Source of the DNA: Daejeonella sp.
GTDB taxonomy: Bacteria > Bacteroidota > Bacteroidia > Sphingobacteriales > Sphingobacteriaceae
DNA: 64,000 nucleotides
Reading direction: 5' to 3'
NCBI RefSeq assembly: GCF_030684675.1
Contig: NZ_JAUXXZ010000081.1
Location: forward strand, 1 to 64,000
The notes under the pieces were generated by a model. That model did no database searches. It was not told where the DNA came from and saw only the letters and a list, made by a program, of their open reading frames with translations. The position numbers were made by a program, and so were the translations under genes. Positions 17,907 to 26,588 of this stretch are shown piece after piece (positions within the stretch are counted from its first letter, which is position 1; the number at the start of each line of letters is the position of its first letter).

Positions 17907-19216
17907 TATTCGACAGTTTTTCGGCCAATACTATTATAATAGAAACCGCAATCGATCATCTTTTGCAGATCATACAGGTTGCGACCGTCAAAAATAATTT
18001 TAGTCTTCATTAATTCGGCGATCCTGTCAAAATCAGGGGTCCTGAAAACAGACCACTCTGTGATGATCAATAAAGCATCTGCATCTTTCAAAGCATCATA
18101 TTGGTTATCAGCATAAGAAATTTTATTCTCAAGCTGTTTTTTCACATTGCCCATTGCTTCAGGGTCAAAAGCAGTAATTAAAGCGCCGTCCTTCAGTAGT
18201 TCTTCAATAATATATAGGGCAGGAGCCTCACGGATATCATCAGTTTCAGGTTTAAAGGCCAGACCCCAAATAGCAATTTTCTTTCCTTTGATATCCCCAT
18301 TATAGTATCTCCTGACTTTTTCGACCAGCTTTACCCTTTGGGAATCATTTACTTCCATCACAGATGCGAGGATCTTAAAGTCATAGTTATTTTCAGTGGC
18401 AGATCTGCCCAAAGCCTGAACATCTTTAGGAAAACAACTTCCACCATACCCAACACCTGGAAATAAAAAGCGCTTACCTATGCGATCATCTGAACCTATC
18501 CCCTTTCTGACTGCATCAACATCTGCCCCGACAAGCTCACATAAATTAGCAATCTCGTTCATGAAGGTTATTTTTGTAGCCAGAAATGAATTTGCAGCGT
18601 ATTTTGTCAGTTCTGAAGAGCGGGTATCCATAAAAATAATTGGATTTCCCTGTCTTACATAAGGTCCGTATAACTCTGCCATCAGCTTCTGTGCTCTCAG
18701 ACTTTGGGTACCGACTACCACCCTGTCGGGCTTCATGAAGTCATCAACAGCAACTCCTTCTCGTAAGAATTCGGGGTTTGAGACCACATCTACCTCAACA
18801 GATGTATTTTCATTGAATACCTTAATCACCATATCTGCAGTGCCAACCGGCACCGTTGATTTTGTCACAATGACCTTATATCCGGTAATGATTTTAGCGA
18901 TATCTTTAGCAGCACCGAGTACAAAACTCAGATCTGCTGCACCATCACCCGCCGGAGGAGTAGGTAAGGCAAGAAATATTATTTGAGCATCCTGAATTGC
19001 TTCAGAAAGAATGGTCGTAAATTTCAACCTGCCCTGTTCTATGTTTCTGTGAAAAAGTACATCCAAACCAGGCTCATAAATCGGCAATTTATATGCCTGC
19101 ATCATTTTAACCTTTTCCTCATTTATATCCACACAGGTAACTGTATTTCCTGTTTCGGCAAGACAAGTACCAGTTACTAAGCCTACATATCCTGTACCAA
19201 CTACTGCTATTTTCAT
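17906..19216 (-). CDS. ugd: UDP-glucose 6-dehydrogenase
   Basis: This 436-aa protein has the Rossmann motif [17 protein letters not shown], the STVPVGTAD loop, and the catalytic-cysteine segment [19 protein letters not shown]-terminal UDP-binding domain contains [17 protein letters not shown]. It oxidises UDP-glucose to UDP-glucuronate with two NAD+. As first gene of the minus-strand operon it feeds the UDP-xylose synthase. It is divergent from waaA with a 65-bp gap that must hold both promoters. Confidence 0.95.
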   Translation of the reverse strand: MKIAVVGTGYVGLVTGTCLAETGNTVTCVDINEEKVKMMQAYKLPIYEPGLDVLFHRNIEQGRLKFTTILSEAIQDAQIIFLALPTPPAGDGAADLSFVLGAAKDIAKIITGYKVIVTKSTVPVGTADMVIKVFNENTSVEVDVVSNPEFLREGVAVDDFMKPDRVVVGTQSLRAQKLMAELYGPYVRQGNPIIFMDTRSSELTKYAANSFLATKITFMNEIANLCELVGADVDAVRKGIGSDDRIGKRFLFPGVGYGGSCFPKDVQALGRSATENNYDFKILASVMEVNDSQRVKLVEKVRRYYNGDIKGKKIAIWGLAFKPETDDIREAPALYIIEELLKDGALITAFDPEAMGNVKKQLENKISYADNQYDALKDADALLIITEWSVFRTPDFDRIAELMKTKIIFDGRNLYDLQKMIDCGFYYNSIGRKTVE

Positions 19217-19281
19217 CTATTGACGAAGACTATTTAAAAGATTTAACATTAACTTCGACGAAGATAAGAATTATATTCAAA

Positions 19282-20505
19282 ATGCTTTTTTTGTACGATA
19301 CAGGTATTTATTTATATACACTTTTCATCCGGATTGCTTCGATTGGGAATAAAAAAGCAGCAGCCTGGATCAAAGGAAGAAAAGGGCTCCTGCAATTTAT
19401 TGAAAATAGTCTCGACAAAAAGATAAGCTACACCTGGTTTCATTTTGCCTCCCTTGGTGAGTTTGAGCAGGGAAGACCGGTAATTGAACTATTAAAATCC
19501 GAGAATCCGGAATTGCCTATTGTAATCACTTTTTTCTCTCCCTCGGGATATGAAGTTAGGAAGAATTATGCCCTTGCTGATTATGTTTTTTACCTTCCGA
19601 CCGATACCAGTACCAATGCCAAAGAGTTTATCCGCCTCTTGAATCCGCGAATGGTCATCTTTACAAAATATGAATACTGGTATCATTACTTTGAAGAATT
19701 ACATAAAAATAATATTCCACTCTATGTGATCTCCGGAATATTCAGGAAAGAACAGGTGTTTTTTAAATGGTATGGAAGTTTGCACAGGCAAATGTTAAAA
19801 TGGATCAGCCATATTTTTGTGCAGGATGAAAGTAGCCGTGAGCTTTTGGAGAACATACAGATTAGAAATGTTTCGGTAAGCGGAGATACCCGCTTCGACA
19901 GAGTGGCTGAAAATATCCTCACTGTAAAAAAAATCCCCTTAATCGAAGAATTTTGCAATGTTAAAAGCATTTTTATAGCAGGGAGTACCTGGCCTGAAGA
20001 TGAAAAGATATTGCATTACCTGGTAAAAAAATATCCTGACTGGAAGTTTATAATTGCCCCACATGAGGTTAGTGACAACCGGATAAATGAGGTTAAAGAC
20101 TTATTCAATGATAATATTACTTATTCAGAAGCGGAAGCCGGATCTTCGGAAATCAGAAATCGCCAAACACTCATCATTGATAATATAGGAATACTATCCT
20201 CAGTATATCAGTATGGTAAGATGGCATATATCGGTGGCGGATTTGGTAAAGGAATCCACAACACGCAGGAGGCTCTGGCCTTCGGGTTACCGGTGATCTT
20301 TGGGCCTGAATATCTGAAATTTAAAGAGGCTGTGGAACTGGTAGCTTTAGAAGGGGCCAAAAGTATTTCTAATGCCGGAGAATTGGAAAATGCATTTCTG
20401 TATTTTATAGCCAATAAGCAATCGGGGGATATTGCAAGAAACTATATTCAGGAGCATACAGGTGCTAGCCGGAAGATAATTGAACAAATTAAACTCAACG
20501 TTTAA
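19282..20505 (+). CDS. waaA: 3-deoxy-D-manno-octulosonic acid (Kdo) transferase
   Basis: This 407-aa GT-B fold glycosyltransferase has an N-terminal membrane-proximal helix and the motif WFHFASLGEFEQGRPVIELL (the usual catalytic Glu). SGIFRKEQVFFKWYG, GDTRFDRV and GGGFGKGIHNTQEALAFGLPVIFGP follow. It adds Kdo to lipid A precursor at the inner membrane and so shows the organism makes LPS. The gene converges on the RES toxin gene, with an 11-bp overlap of the two 3' ends. Confidence 0.94.
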   Translation: MLFLYDTGIYLYTLFIRIASIGNKKAAAWIKGRKGLLQFIENSLDKKISYTWFHFASLGEFEQGRPVIELLKSENPELPIVITFFSPSGYEVRKNYALADYVFYLPTDTSTNAKEFIRLLNPRMVIFTKYEYWYHYFEELHKNNIPLYVISGIFRKEQVFFKWYGSLHRQMLKWISHIFVQDESSRELLENIQIRNVSVSGDTRFDRVAENILTVKKIPLIEEFCNVKSIFIAGSTWPEDEKILHYLVKKYPDWKFIIAPHEVSDNRINEVKDLFNDNITYSEAEAGSSEIRNRQTLIIDNIGILSSVYQYGKMAYIGGGFGKGIHNTQEALAFGLPVIFGPEYLKFKEAVELVALEGAKSISNAGELENAFLYFIANKQSGDIARNYIQEHTGASRKIIEQIKLNV

Positions 20506-20944
20506 TCCGTTCATCGAATATGAAAGGCTCATCATTTAAGAGCTTGTTAAGCCTAAAATCGGCATGACGGGGATTTAATAAATAATTAAATTCTGACTGA
20601 ATAATTGAGGATGGAACCTTCAGCACAGCACTATTCGCATCATTTAGCCATTGATCACCAAGGCCTTGTGTAATATGCATATTTTCAAAAGCATGCCATT
20701 GGTAAGGTAATTGTTCAATATTCAATGAAACAATTTCAATACTTTCGGGAATTTCGATACTTAATACCCGAAAATGATCAGAGAGTCCTAACTGGCTCCG
20801 GTGAACAATATTTTCAAGACAGGCCAATGACCGCGACGAAGATGTGTAAATCATTTCCCTATCGTTGGAGTTCCACCTTGCCGCTCTGCCCGATGCTAAT
20901 AAACTGTGAGCATACCTTGCCAGTGTTATCCTGTACACCAGCAT
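20495..20944 (-). CDS. RES-domain toxin (NAD+-degrading family)
   Basis: This 149-aa protein is nearly all RES domain. The conserved Arg lies in SGRAARWNS, the Glu in ACLENIVHR and the Ser in KVPSSIIQSE. Family toxins cleave or phosphorolyse NAD+ and arrest growth. The antitoxin gene ends directly before it (stop at 20945, start at 20944), so translation is coupled. Its 3' end overlaps waaA by 11 bp on the opposite strand. Confidence 0.88.
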   Translation of the reverse strand: MLVYRITLARYAHSLLASGRAARWNSNDREMIYTSSSRSLACLENIVHRSQLGLSDHFRVLSIEIPESIEIVSLNIEQLPYQWHAFENMHITQGLGDQWLNDANSAVLKVPSSIIQSEFNYLLNPRHADFRLNKLLNDEPFIFDERIKR

Positions 20945-21424
20945 TTAGGCCAGGTCACCGTATTCTATACGGATAAGTTCTTCTTCAATTAAGGAGATAC
21001 CAGTAATGGTATCCAGAAAATTATATGGTATTTCATTTCCAAGCCCATAAGCTGATGTGTTCAGCCAATTATGAAAAGCTTTGGGAGAACCAAACAGTGC
21101 AAAGCCTTTGTTAAACAATGCAAAAGACTTAAGCAGTTTCTCACTTAGGGCTGCATCCAGTTTCATATTTTGTATGGAATAATTCTGAATAGTTTTTACA
21201 GTTGTTTTAAAAATTTCCTGGAACTCCTGATATGAAAAACCGGAAACCGCAATAAAATCGAGGGCTGCTTTAGCACTTAATCCATTTTTTGAATGTGTAA
21301 GAAGGGCAATGTCATTAGCATACATTGACTGGTAATGAAGCATTGTTTCAGAAACTGCAGAATCATGACTATCAGTAGCTGTATAAGGTTTGGCTGCTGT
21401 ATTTTTGATGTTCTTTTCTTTCAT
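20945..21424 (-). CDS. Xre/MbcA/ParS-type antitoxin
   Basis: This 159-aa protein has an N-terminal helix-turn-helix-like region (GLSAKAALDFIAVSGFSYQEFQEIF, ~residues 50-75) and a C-terminal toxin-binding domain. The latter has AFHNWLNTSAYGLGNEIPYNFLDTITG followed by RIEYGDLA, the DUF2384 signature. It neutralises the RES toxin by covering its active site and represses the operon. The first gene of the pair is the antitoxin, the usual order for this type II system. A repeated operator sits just before its start codon. Confidence 0.88.
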   Translation of the reverse strand: MKEKNIKNTAAKPYTATDSHDSAVSETMLHYQSMYANDIALLTHSKNGLSAKAALDFIAVSGFSYQEFQEIFKTTVKTIQNYSIQNMKLDAALSEKLLKSFALFNKGFALFGSPKAFHNWLNTSAYGLGNEIPYNFLDTITGISLIEEELIRIEYGDLA

Positions 21425-21433
21425 ATAAACAAT

Positions 21434-21468
21434 TTAAGAATTATTTCTTAATACTCAAGAATTATTTC
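21434..21468. promoter_or_regulatory. Toxin-antitoxin operator: 12-bp direct repeats at 21-bp spacing
   Basis: AAGAATTATTTC occurs twice (21436-21447 and 21457-21468), centre-to-centre exactly 21 bp, or two helical turns. The first copy is inside a palindrome TTAAGAA-ttat-TTCTTAA (21434-21451). The site starts 10 bp upstream of the antitoxin start codon and fills the 51-bp gap to hemH. It is very likely the autoregulatory operator. Confidence 0.6.
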
Positions 21469-21475
21469 CACATTT

Positions 21476-22492
21476 TTAAGACTTTGCCATTCCTTCCATT
21501 GCCTCAATCCAAAGCGGATGGTCGTTCAAACTTTCAACCAGTTGAACATGTTCACCACCCAGAGTCTTAAATTCATCACCATATTCAACTGTGACTTCAT
21601 AAACTGTTTCAAGGCAATCTGCAACAAAAGCGGGACAAAATACAAGCAGTCTTTTAACTCCCTTTTCTGCCAATTGCTCTATAACAACACTTGTATAGGG
21701 CTGAACCCATGGATCTTTACCTAAACGCGATTGAAAACAAACCGAATATTTATCTTCAGTAAGGCCAAGTTTTTTAGCGATCAGACGGGCAGTGTCATGA
21801 CATTGTGCTGAATAGCAAAATTTATTATTCTCGGTCAATGTGGAACAGCAATTCTCAACCTTGAGGCAATGTTTTTGTGAATGATCTGATTTAATAAGTT
21901 GTCTTTGGGGTAATCCATGAAAACTGAATAAAATATGATCGTATGTTTCAGGTTTATGCTTCCTACCATTCTCGGCAAAAGCTTCGATCATCAGTTCATT
22001 ATCATGAAAGGAATTAATGAAAGAGATATTGGGTATTGTTTGCCATTTTCTGACCAGTTCCATTACTTTTTCAAGAACAGAGCCGGTACTTGCAGAAGCA
22101 TAATGAGGAAACATTGGTATCACTTTGATGCTTCTGACCTGGGCATCCTTTAATTTATTTAATGCACTATCGATAGAAGGACTTTGGTAGCGCATAGCGA
22201 GTTCGACCTGATAATCAGCGCCTAAACGTTGCTGCAAAAGATCCCTTTGAAGCAGACTGTAATGCATTAATGGCGATCCGGTAGCATCTGACCATATCTC
22301 CCTGTATAATTTAGCAGATTTAGGGCCACGAAAAGGAACAATAATACCTTTAACAAGCAATGCTCTTGAAACGGGATTTATATCAATTACCCGCTCATCC
22401 ATCAGAAATTCATCCAGATATTTGCGAACATTCGCATTTGAGGGACTATCAGGTGTACCCAAATTAACCAATAAAATACCCTGCTTGCTCAT
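21476..22492 (-). CDS. hemH: Ferrochelatase
   Basis: The protein has 338 aa from the ATG at 22492 (MSKQGILLVNLGTPDSP); the track start at 22513 is a TTG seven codons earlier and less likely. It inserts Fe2+ into protoporphyrin IX to finish haem. Motifs are LVNLGTPDSP, FSFHGLPQR with the metal-binding His, and CPAFVADCLETVYEV with the catalytic Glu. Two cysteine-containing segments (HCLKVENCC, CYSAQCHDTA) are usual for the bacterial family. It probably supplies haem for cytochromes such as the PQQ dehydrogenase; that link is inference. Confidence 0.95.
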   Translation of the reverse strand: MSKQGILLVNLGTPDSPSNANVRKYLDEFLMDERVIDINPVSRALLVKGIIVPFRGPKSAKLYREIWSDATGSPLMHYSLLQRDLLQQRLGADYQVELAMRYQSPSIDSALNKLKDAQVRSIKVIPMFPHYASASTGSVLEKVMELVRKWQTIPNISFINSFHDNELMIEAFAENGRKHKPETYDHILFSFHGLPQRQLIKSDHSQKHCLKVENCCSTLTENNKFCYSAQCHDTARLIAKKLGLTEDKYSVCFQSRLGKDPWVQPYTSVVIEQLAEKGVKRLLVFCPAFVADCLETVYEVTVEYGDEFKTLGGEHVQLVESLNDHPLWIEAMEGMAKS

Positions 22493-22580
22493 ATATCTTC
22501 TAAAGAGCGGCAAAGATAGTCTTAGGAATCATTTATAAAAAATGCTTCTTTGTATTTGACTTAAGAAAAACATTTTGGGA

Positions 22581-23255
22581 TCAGTGCTTCAGTTTCCAGA
22601 GCTTCCACCAGGGAGTTCCGGGCGAATCATGGTGTTCGTAATGATAGCCAAAAAAATAACAGGCAAAGAATGCTAGAATGTGATTTTTCTTTTGGGTACC
22701 CGACTGATGTTTGTTCGAATGTTCCCCATGGTGAGGAAGCCAGGTACCAAAATAAAACAGTTGAAGTGTACTAAGCAAGGATGGCAGGACCCAGAATAAA
22801 ATTAGGTTTATCTCAGCAATCCATAGCTTCAGCACATTATAAATCAAAGCCATAAGCAACAGCTGCCACCAGGATAAATATTCTTTGATAAAACTAATAT
22901 ACCAGGTTACAAAGTTCCCTGTGTGATAATCAGGGTCAAGCTCGGTATGTACATGTTTATGATGCTTATGATGTTTATCGTACAGTTTGCTGAATGGAAA
23001 GCCAGCGTATAATGTTGTACAAACCTGGCCAATAAAATTATTAAGTGTGGGATTAAAGCTTACTGTACCATGCATTGCATCATGAGCTGTGATAAAGAGC
23101 CCTGTGTATAAATGCATCTGAACCAGAATCATTAAATAAAGGACCGGATTCTGCAGATTTACCTGCCAAGTCATTAGATTTATAATACTCAAAACCCATA
23201 ATCCGATTACAATCAGTGCAATAATTAAACCTGTTTTTGACTGATATTTGGGCAT
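22581..23255 (-). CDS. crtW: Beta-carotene ketolase, CrtW type
   Basis: This 224-aa membrane di-iron oxygenase of the fatty-acid desaturase superfamily has histidine clusters HDAMHG, HKHHKHVH, LPHHGEH and HYEHHDSPGTPWW. Several hydrophobic helices surround them. CrtW adds a keto group at C4 of beta-ionone rings. It lies at the end of the carotenoid operon after ispH (14-bp gap). With CruF and CrtD, one ketolated ring and one open hydroxylated end are expected. Confidence 0.85.
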   Translation of the reverse strand: MPKYQSKTGLIIALIVIGLWVLSIINLMTWQVNLQNPVLYLMILVQMHLYTGLFITAHDAMHGTVSFNPTLNNFIGQVCTTLYAGFPFSKLYDKHHKHHKHVHTELDPDYHTGNFVTWYISFIKEYLSWWQLLLMALIYNVLKLWIAEINLILFWVLPSLLSTLQLFYFGTWLPHHGEHSNKHQSGTQKKNHILAFFACYFFGYHYEHHDSPGTPWWKLWKLKH

Positions 23256-23269
23256 AGTATTTTAATTTC

Positions 23270-24118
23270 TCAATATTCTTCCAGAACAGCCTTAATCTGC
23301 TGCATCAGCCATAATGGAGTTGAAGTTGCACCACAAATTCCAACCTTATCTCCAGGCTTGAACATTTCTCTGGACAACTCTTCCTCACTCGAGATAAAAT
23401 AAGTATTTGGGTTAACACTCTTACAAACGTCAAATAAAACCTTACCATTTGAAGACTTCTTGCCAGACACAAAAACGATATGGTCATAGTTTACAACAAA
23501 CTTTCTCAGATCTTCATCCCTGCTTGAAACCTGTCTGCAAATGGTATCGTTCGCTTTAATATCGTATCCTCGTCTGATCAGTTCATCCTTAATCTCGTAA
23601 AACTTCGCAGTACTTTTGGTTGTCTGGCTATAGAGCGTGAATTTATGTGGGAGATCCGCATTATCAAGTTCCGATATATCCTGAAATACAAGTGCATCAT
23701 TATTCGTCTGGCCTTGCAATCCTATAACTTCAGCATGCCCATGCTTACCAAACAGAAGTACTTTTTCATTATTATCATAGGAATTCTTAACCCGGTTCTG
23801 AAGCTTTAGTACAACGGGACAGGATGCATCAATCAGCGTGATATTATTCTCAAGGGCCAAACGGTATGTTTCTGGAGCTTCACCATGTGCCCGGATCAAC
23901 ACCTTCTCATTCTTAATATTAAGCATGTCTTCATGAGAAATAATCTTAAGTCCCATCGCCTTTAAACGATTTACTTCTTCATCATTATGCACGATATCGC
24001 CCAAACAATACAGATAACCATCTTCGGCCAGAATATCTTCAGCCATGTCAATGGCATAAACCACTCCAAAACAGAATCCTGAATCCTGATCAATCGTTAC
24101 CTTCAGATTATAGTCCAT
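23270..24118 (-). CDS. ispH: 4-hydroxy-3-methylbut-2-enyl diphosphate reductase
   Basis: This 282-aa Fe-S enzyme performs the last step of the MEP isoprenoid pathway, giving IPP and DMAPP. Conserved cysteines are in GFCFGV (Cys16), DASCPVVLKL and VGICGATSTP, with HNDEEVNRL, RAHGEAP and GKHGHAEVIGL as substrate-binding motifs. A fourth cysteine is visible in NDTICRQVSSR. Its place inside the carotenoid operon ties precursor supply to pigment synthesis. Confidence 0.95.
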   Translation of the reverse strand: MDYNLKVTIDQDSGFCFGVVYAIDMAEDILAEDGYLYCLGDIVHNDEEVNRLKAMGLKIISHEDMLNIKNEKVLIRAHGEAPETYRLALENNITLIDASCPVVLKLQNRVKNSYDNNEKVLLFGKHGHAEVIGLQGQTNNDALVFQDISELDNADLPHKFTLYSQTTKSTAKFYEIKDELIRRGYDIKANDTICRQVSSRDEDLRKFVVNYDHIVFVSGKKSSNGKVLFDVCKSVNPNTYFISSEEELSREMFKPGDKVGICGATSTPLWLMQQIKAVLEEY

Positions 24119-24176
24119 TGCTTTTACTCAATTGCTGAAACTCAGCGGATTTATTACAAAAATACGAAAATGTTCA

Positions 24177-24809
24177 TCACAAAGCCCACATATTAAGGGC
24201 GAGGAAAAACCCGAACTGTGCAAAAAGAAGCACAATTGCTGCATTATTCTCCTTTCTGAAATTCAAACCTGAAAAAAACAGAAATAGAAAAAAAGAAAAA
24301 ATATACCATCCCAGGTAGTTTTGAATCGGAATAATGCCTCCGTACCAGGACCAGTAATCAAACCTTATGGCCACAGGCTCAATCAGGAAATCAATTCCCA
24401 GCAATATACCTGCACCCAATGCAGAAAACAACAATCTGCTTTTAAGATTGAACTGCTGTAGAAATACTCCGGTGCAATAGACAAGAATCAACCAGTTTAC
24501 ACCAATGAGCAGCGGGGTGGCCCATAATTTTACTCCTAAAGCGGACCCATAGGTATAATTCCCAAAGATCCTCCCGGTATTGACGCCGATCACTTCAATA
24601 AAAAAACCTGCCAGATAGATCCCAATAACAAATTTTATAAGGTCAGCAGATCTTTCATTTACAGTTAGAACCATCAGCAATAGCATCAGCAATAAATGGA
24701 AGGGAACCAGTTTTATGAAAAGATCCTCAAGCGCCGGACTCAGAAAACCATACAGACCAACGAGGTGAAATAATACGATTATCAAACTGCAAAGTAATAT
24801 CCGGTTCAT
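24177..24809 (-). CDS. cruF: Carotenoid 1',2'-hydratase-like membrane protein (CruF family)
   Basis: This 210-aa protein has about seven transmembrane helices. It carries the family core GFFIEVIGVNTGRIFGNYTYGSALGVKLWATPLLIGVNW and a later LLGIDFLIEPVAIRFDYWSW. CruF hydrates the open psi end of gamma-carotene-type pigments to give a 1'-hydroxyl. The gene follows the glycosyltransferase with a 2-bp gap. The 1'-hydroxyl is the natural attachment point for the sugar. Confidence 0.82.
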   Translation of the reverse strand: MNRILLCSLIIVLFHLVGLYGFLSPALEDLFIKLVPFHLLLMLLLMVLTVNERSADLIKFVIGIYLAGFFIEVIGVNTGRIFGNYTYGSALGVKLWATPLLIGVNWLILVYCTGVFLQQFNLKSRLLFSALGAGILLGIDFLIEPVAIRFDYWSWYGGIIPIQNYLGWYIFSFFLFLFFSGLNFRKENNAAIVLLFAQFGFFLALNMWAL

Positions 24810-24811
24810 CT

Positions 24812-25903
24812 TCAGCTCTTTATTATCCTTCCCTTCCAGAGGATGGTTTTAGTAAAATGTTTTTTCGCAGATTGTACGGAAATAAACACCATACAAAGTA
24901 GTTGAAATGGATGTAATAATAGATTTCGCCAAACACTCTGGCCTGAAAGTAAAGAAATCATTACTCTGCTTAAAACGATCAGAGATAATGCAAACATGAC
25001 CAGTTCGATACCTAAAAAATAAGTTATGGCTAGCGGTCCTAGAACGACAAGAAAAAGGTAAAGAAAAAGGCCAAACACGTTATAGTTAAATCCTGCAAAA
25101 AAGTTTTTACTAAAACCTTCAACTGCCTCTGTGAATGAACGGTACATTCGGCAATGAATGTATCCGTTTGCAAGTAGTGCCTCTGCTTTGTAGCCATTGA
25201 CTTTGATCAGCCTCATTATCTCAATATCCTCCACCACTTTTTCTTTGACCTGTTCATGCCAGAGATTGGTTTTGTAATTATCCGCATCAAACATCATAAA
25301 CTGCCCACTCGCAGCAGAAAAAGAAGGATTCCCCGATAACCTGACCAGCCGGAGTGGAAGCAAATTGAGCAAGAGGAAATGCATAAGCGGAACCACCAAT
25401 CGCTCACCCCATGTAACTGTCACCTGGTCTGTAAAGATACTGAGCAGGCCGAGCTGATTTAGTTTCATTCTGTGAATGGAATTATTGATTAGCCCATCAG
25501 CGATCGTTTCATCTGCATCAAGAAAAATCAGGTATTCACCTTTTGCCATAGCTGCAAGCTGGAAACAAGCATAATTCTTTCCGAGCCAGTCTTTGGGGAG
25601 ATCTTTACCCTTAACTACTTTAAAGCGTTTGTGAATTTCACAGAAATCCGAGCAGAGCTTAAAGGTTTGATCAGAAGAATGATCATCAAGCACAATGACT
25701 TCAAAATTTTGATAATCCTGATTCCGGATAGACTCAAGCAGATCAATAATATTTCGTTCTTCATCTCTTGCCGGGATCAAAATTGAAACCAGGGCATTGT
25801 ACTTTTTTCCGGTCTTGGTCAGTTTCGGATTAGAAATGAAGTTAAACAGAGTTACTGTAAACCTAAGAATAAGAAAAAAATAGATGAGGTAAATCAGTAT
25901 CAT
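24812..25903 (-). CDS. Family 2 glycosyltransferase, probable carotenoid glycosyltransferase
   Basis: This 363-aa membrane-bound GT2 has an N-terminal helix, then LVSILIPARDEERNI, VIVLDDHSSDQT and the metal-binding FLDADETIADG. The base region is VVEDIEIMRLIKVNGYK, and several C-terminal helices follow. It sits between an acyltransferase and cruF with 2-bp gaps on both sides. I infer that it glycosylates the 1'-hydroxyl of the carotenoid (CruC-like role). Confidence 0.78.
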   Translation of the reverse strand: MILIYLIYFFLILRFTVTLFNFISNPKLTKTGKKYNALVSILIPARDEERNIIDLLESIRNQDYQNFEVIVLDDHSSDQTFKLCSDFCEIHKRFKVVKGKDLPKDWLGKNYACFQLAAMAKGEYLIFLDADETIADGLINNSIHRMKLNQLGLLSIFTDQVTVTWGERLVVPLMHFLLLNLLPLRLVRLSGNPSFSAASGQFMMFDADNYKTNLWHEQVKEKVVEDIEIMRLIKVNGYKAEALLANGYIHCRMYRSFTEAVEGFSKNFFAGFNYNVFGLFLYLFLVVLGPLAITYFLGIELVMFALSLIVLSRVMISLLSGQSVWRNLLLHPFQLLCMVFISVQSAKKHFTKTILWKGRIIKS

Positions 25904-25905
25904 GC

Positions 25906-26529
25906 CTATACTTGAATCGCGGTTTGTTTCTTCCGCGATGTTTCATAATGTTTATTATATGCACTTTTAATTAGCTGCAGACTGGTAAACTCCGCACCCT
26001 CCCAATCCTGAAGATAACAGGTCATTACCGCCTTGCGATGCTCAAAATAATCGACAAAACTGGCAGCAAAAATATACTTGAATTTACGGCTTGAGCTATT
26101 GATCAGATTGATTAAACCCTTTTGAAACTGAATTTCATCCACATGGCCTGAATAAAGTTTCCCCTGAGGAAAGATAAGTACCAGATTTTCAGGATTATTT
26201 AGCAGTTTTCCGGCATATTCCAGTGTTTCGATTGCACTCCGGGAATTCTTTTTTACTGAAAAACTACCCAGATACTTTAAAAACCAAACCTTTCTATAGT
26301 TTTCTTCTGTAATCATTACATGGAAATTTTTCTTAAAATAAAGCCGGTTGATCTGAAACATCAAAAAGCCATCCCACCAAGAACAATGGTTAGCAAGCAA
26401 TAAAATTGACTGGTCTTTATCAAACTCTGTCTGATTAAATTTCAACTCTTCAAAGTCGGATTTAATAATTCTATTGATATACCAGGAGAAGAATTGAAAA
26501 ATAATTTTGTTCCGGCGTGGCTCAAGCAT
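25906..26529 (-). CDS. PlsC-like acyltransferase, probable carotenoid glycoside acylation
   Basis: This 207-aa protein has the HX4D acyltransferase motif in NHCSWWDGF and a second block IFPQGKLYSGH, both typical of 1-acyl-glycerol-3-phosphate acyltransferases. In this operon, between crtD and the glycosyltransferase, it more likely acylates the sugar of a carotenoid glycoside (CruD-like) than makes phospholipid; that is inference from position. Confidence 0.75.
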   Translation of the reverse strand: MLEPRRNKIIFQFFSWYINRIIKSDFEELKFNQTEFDKDQSILLLANHCSWWDGFLMFQINRLYFKKNFHVMITEENYRKVWFLKYLGSFSVKKNSRSAIETLEYAGKLLNNPENLVLIFPQGKLYSGHVDEIQFQKGLINLINSSSRKFKYIFAASFVDYFEHRKAVMTCYLQDWEGAEFTSLQLIKSAYNKHYETSRKKQTAIQV

Positions 26530-26588
26530 AATTAAAGATAAAATTTTTTATAAACCCTGAAATATTTAAAGACAGAACATCTAAATTA

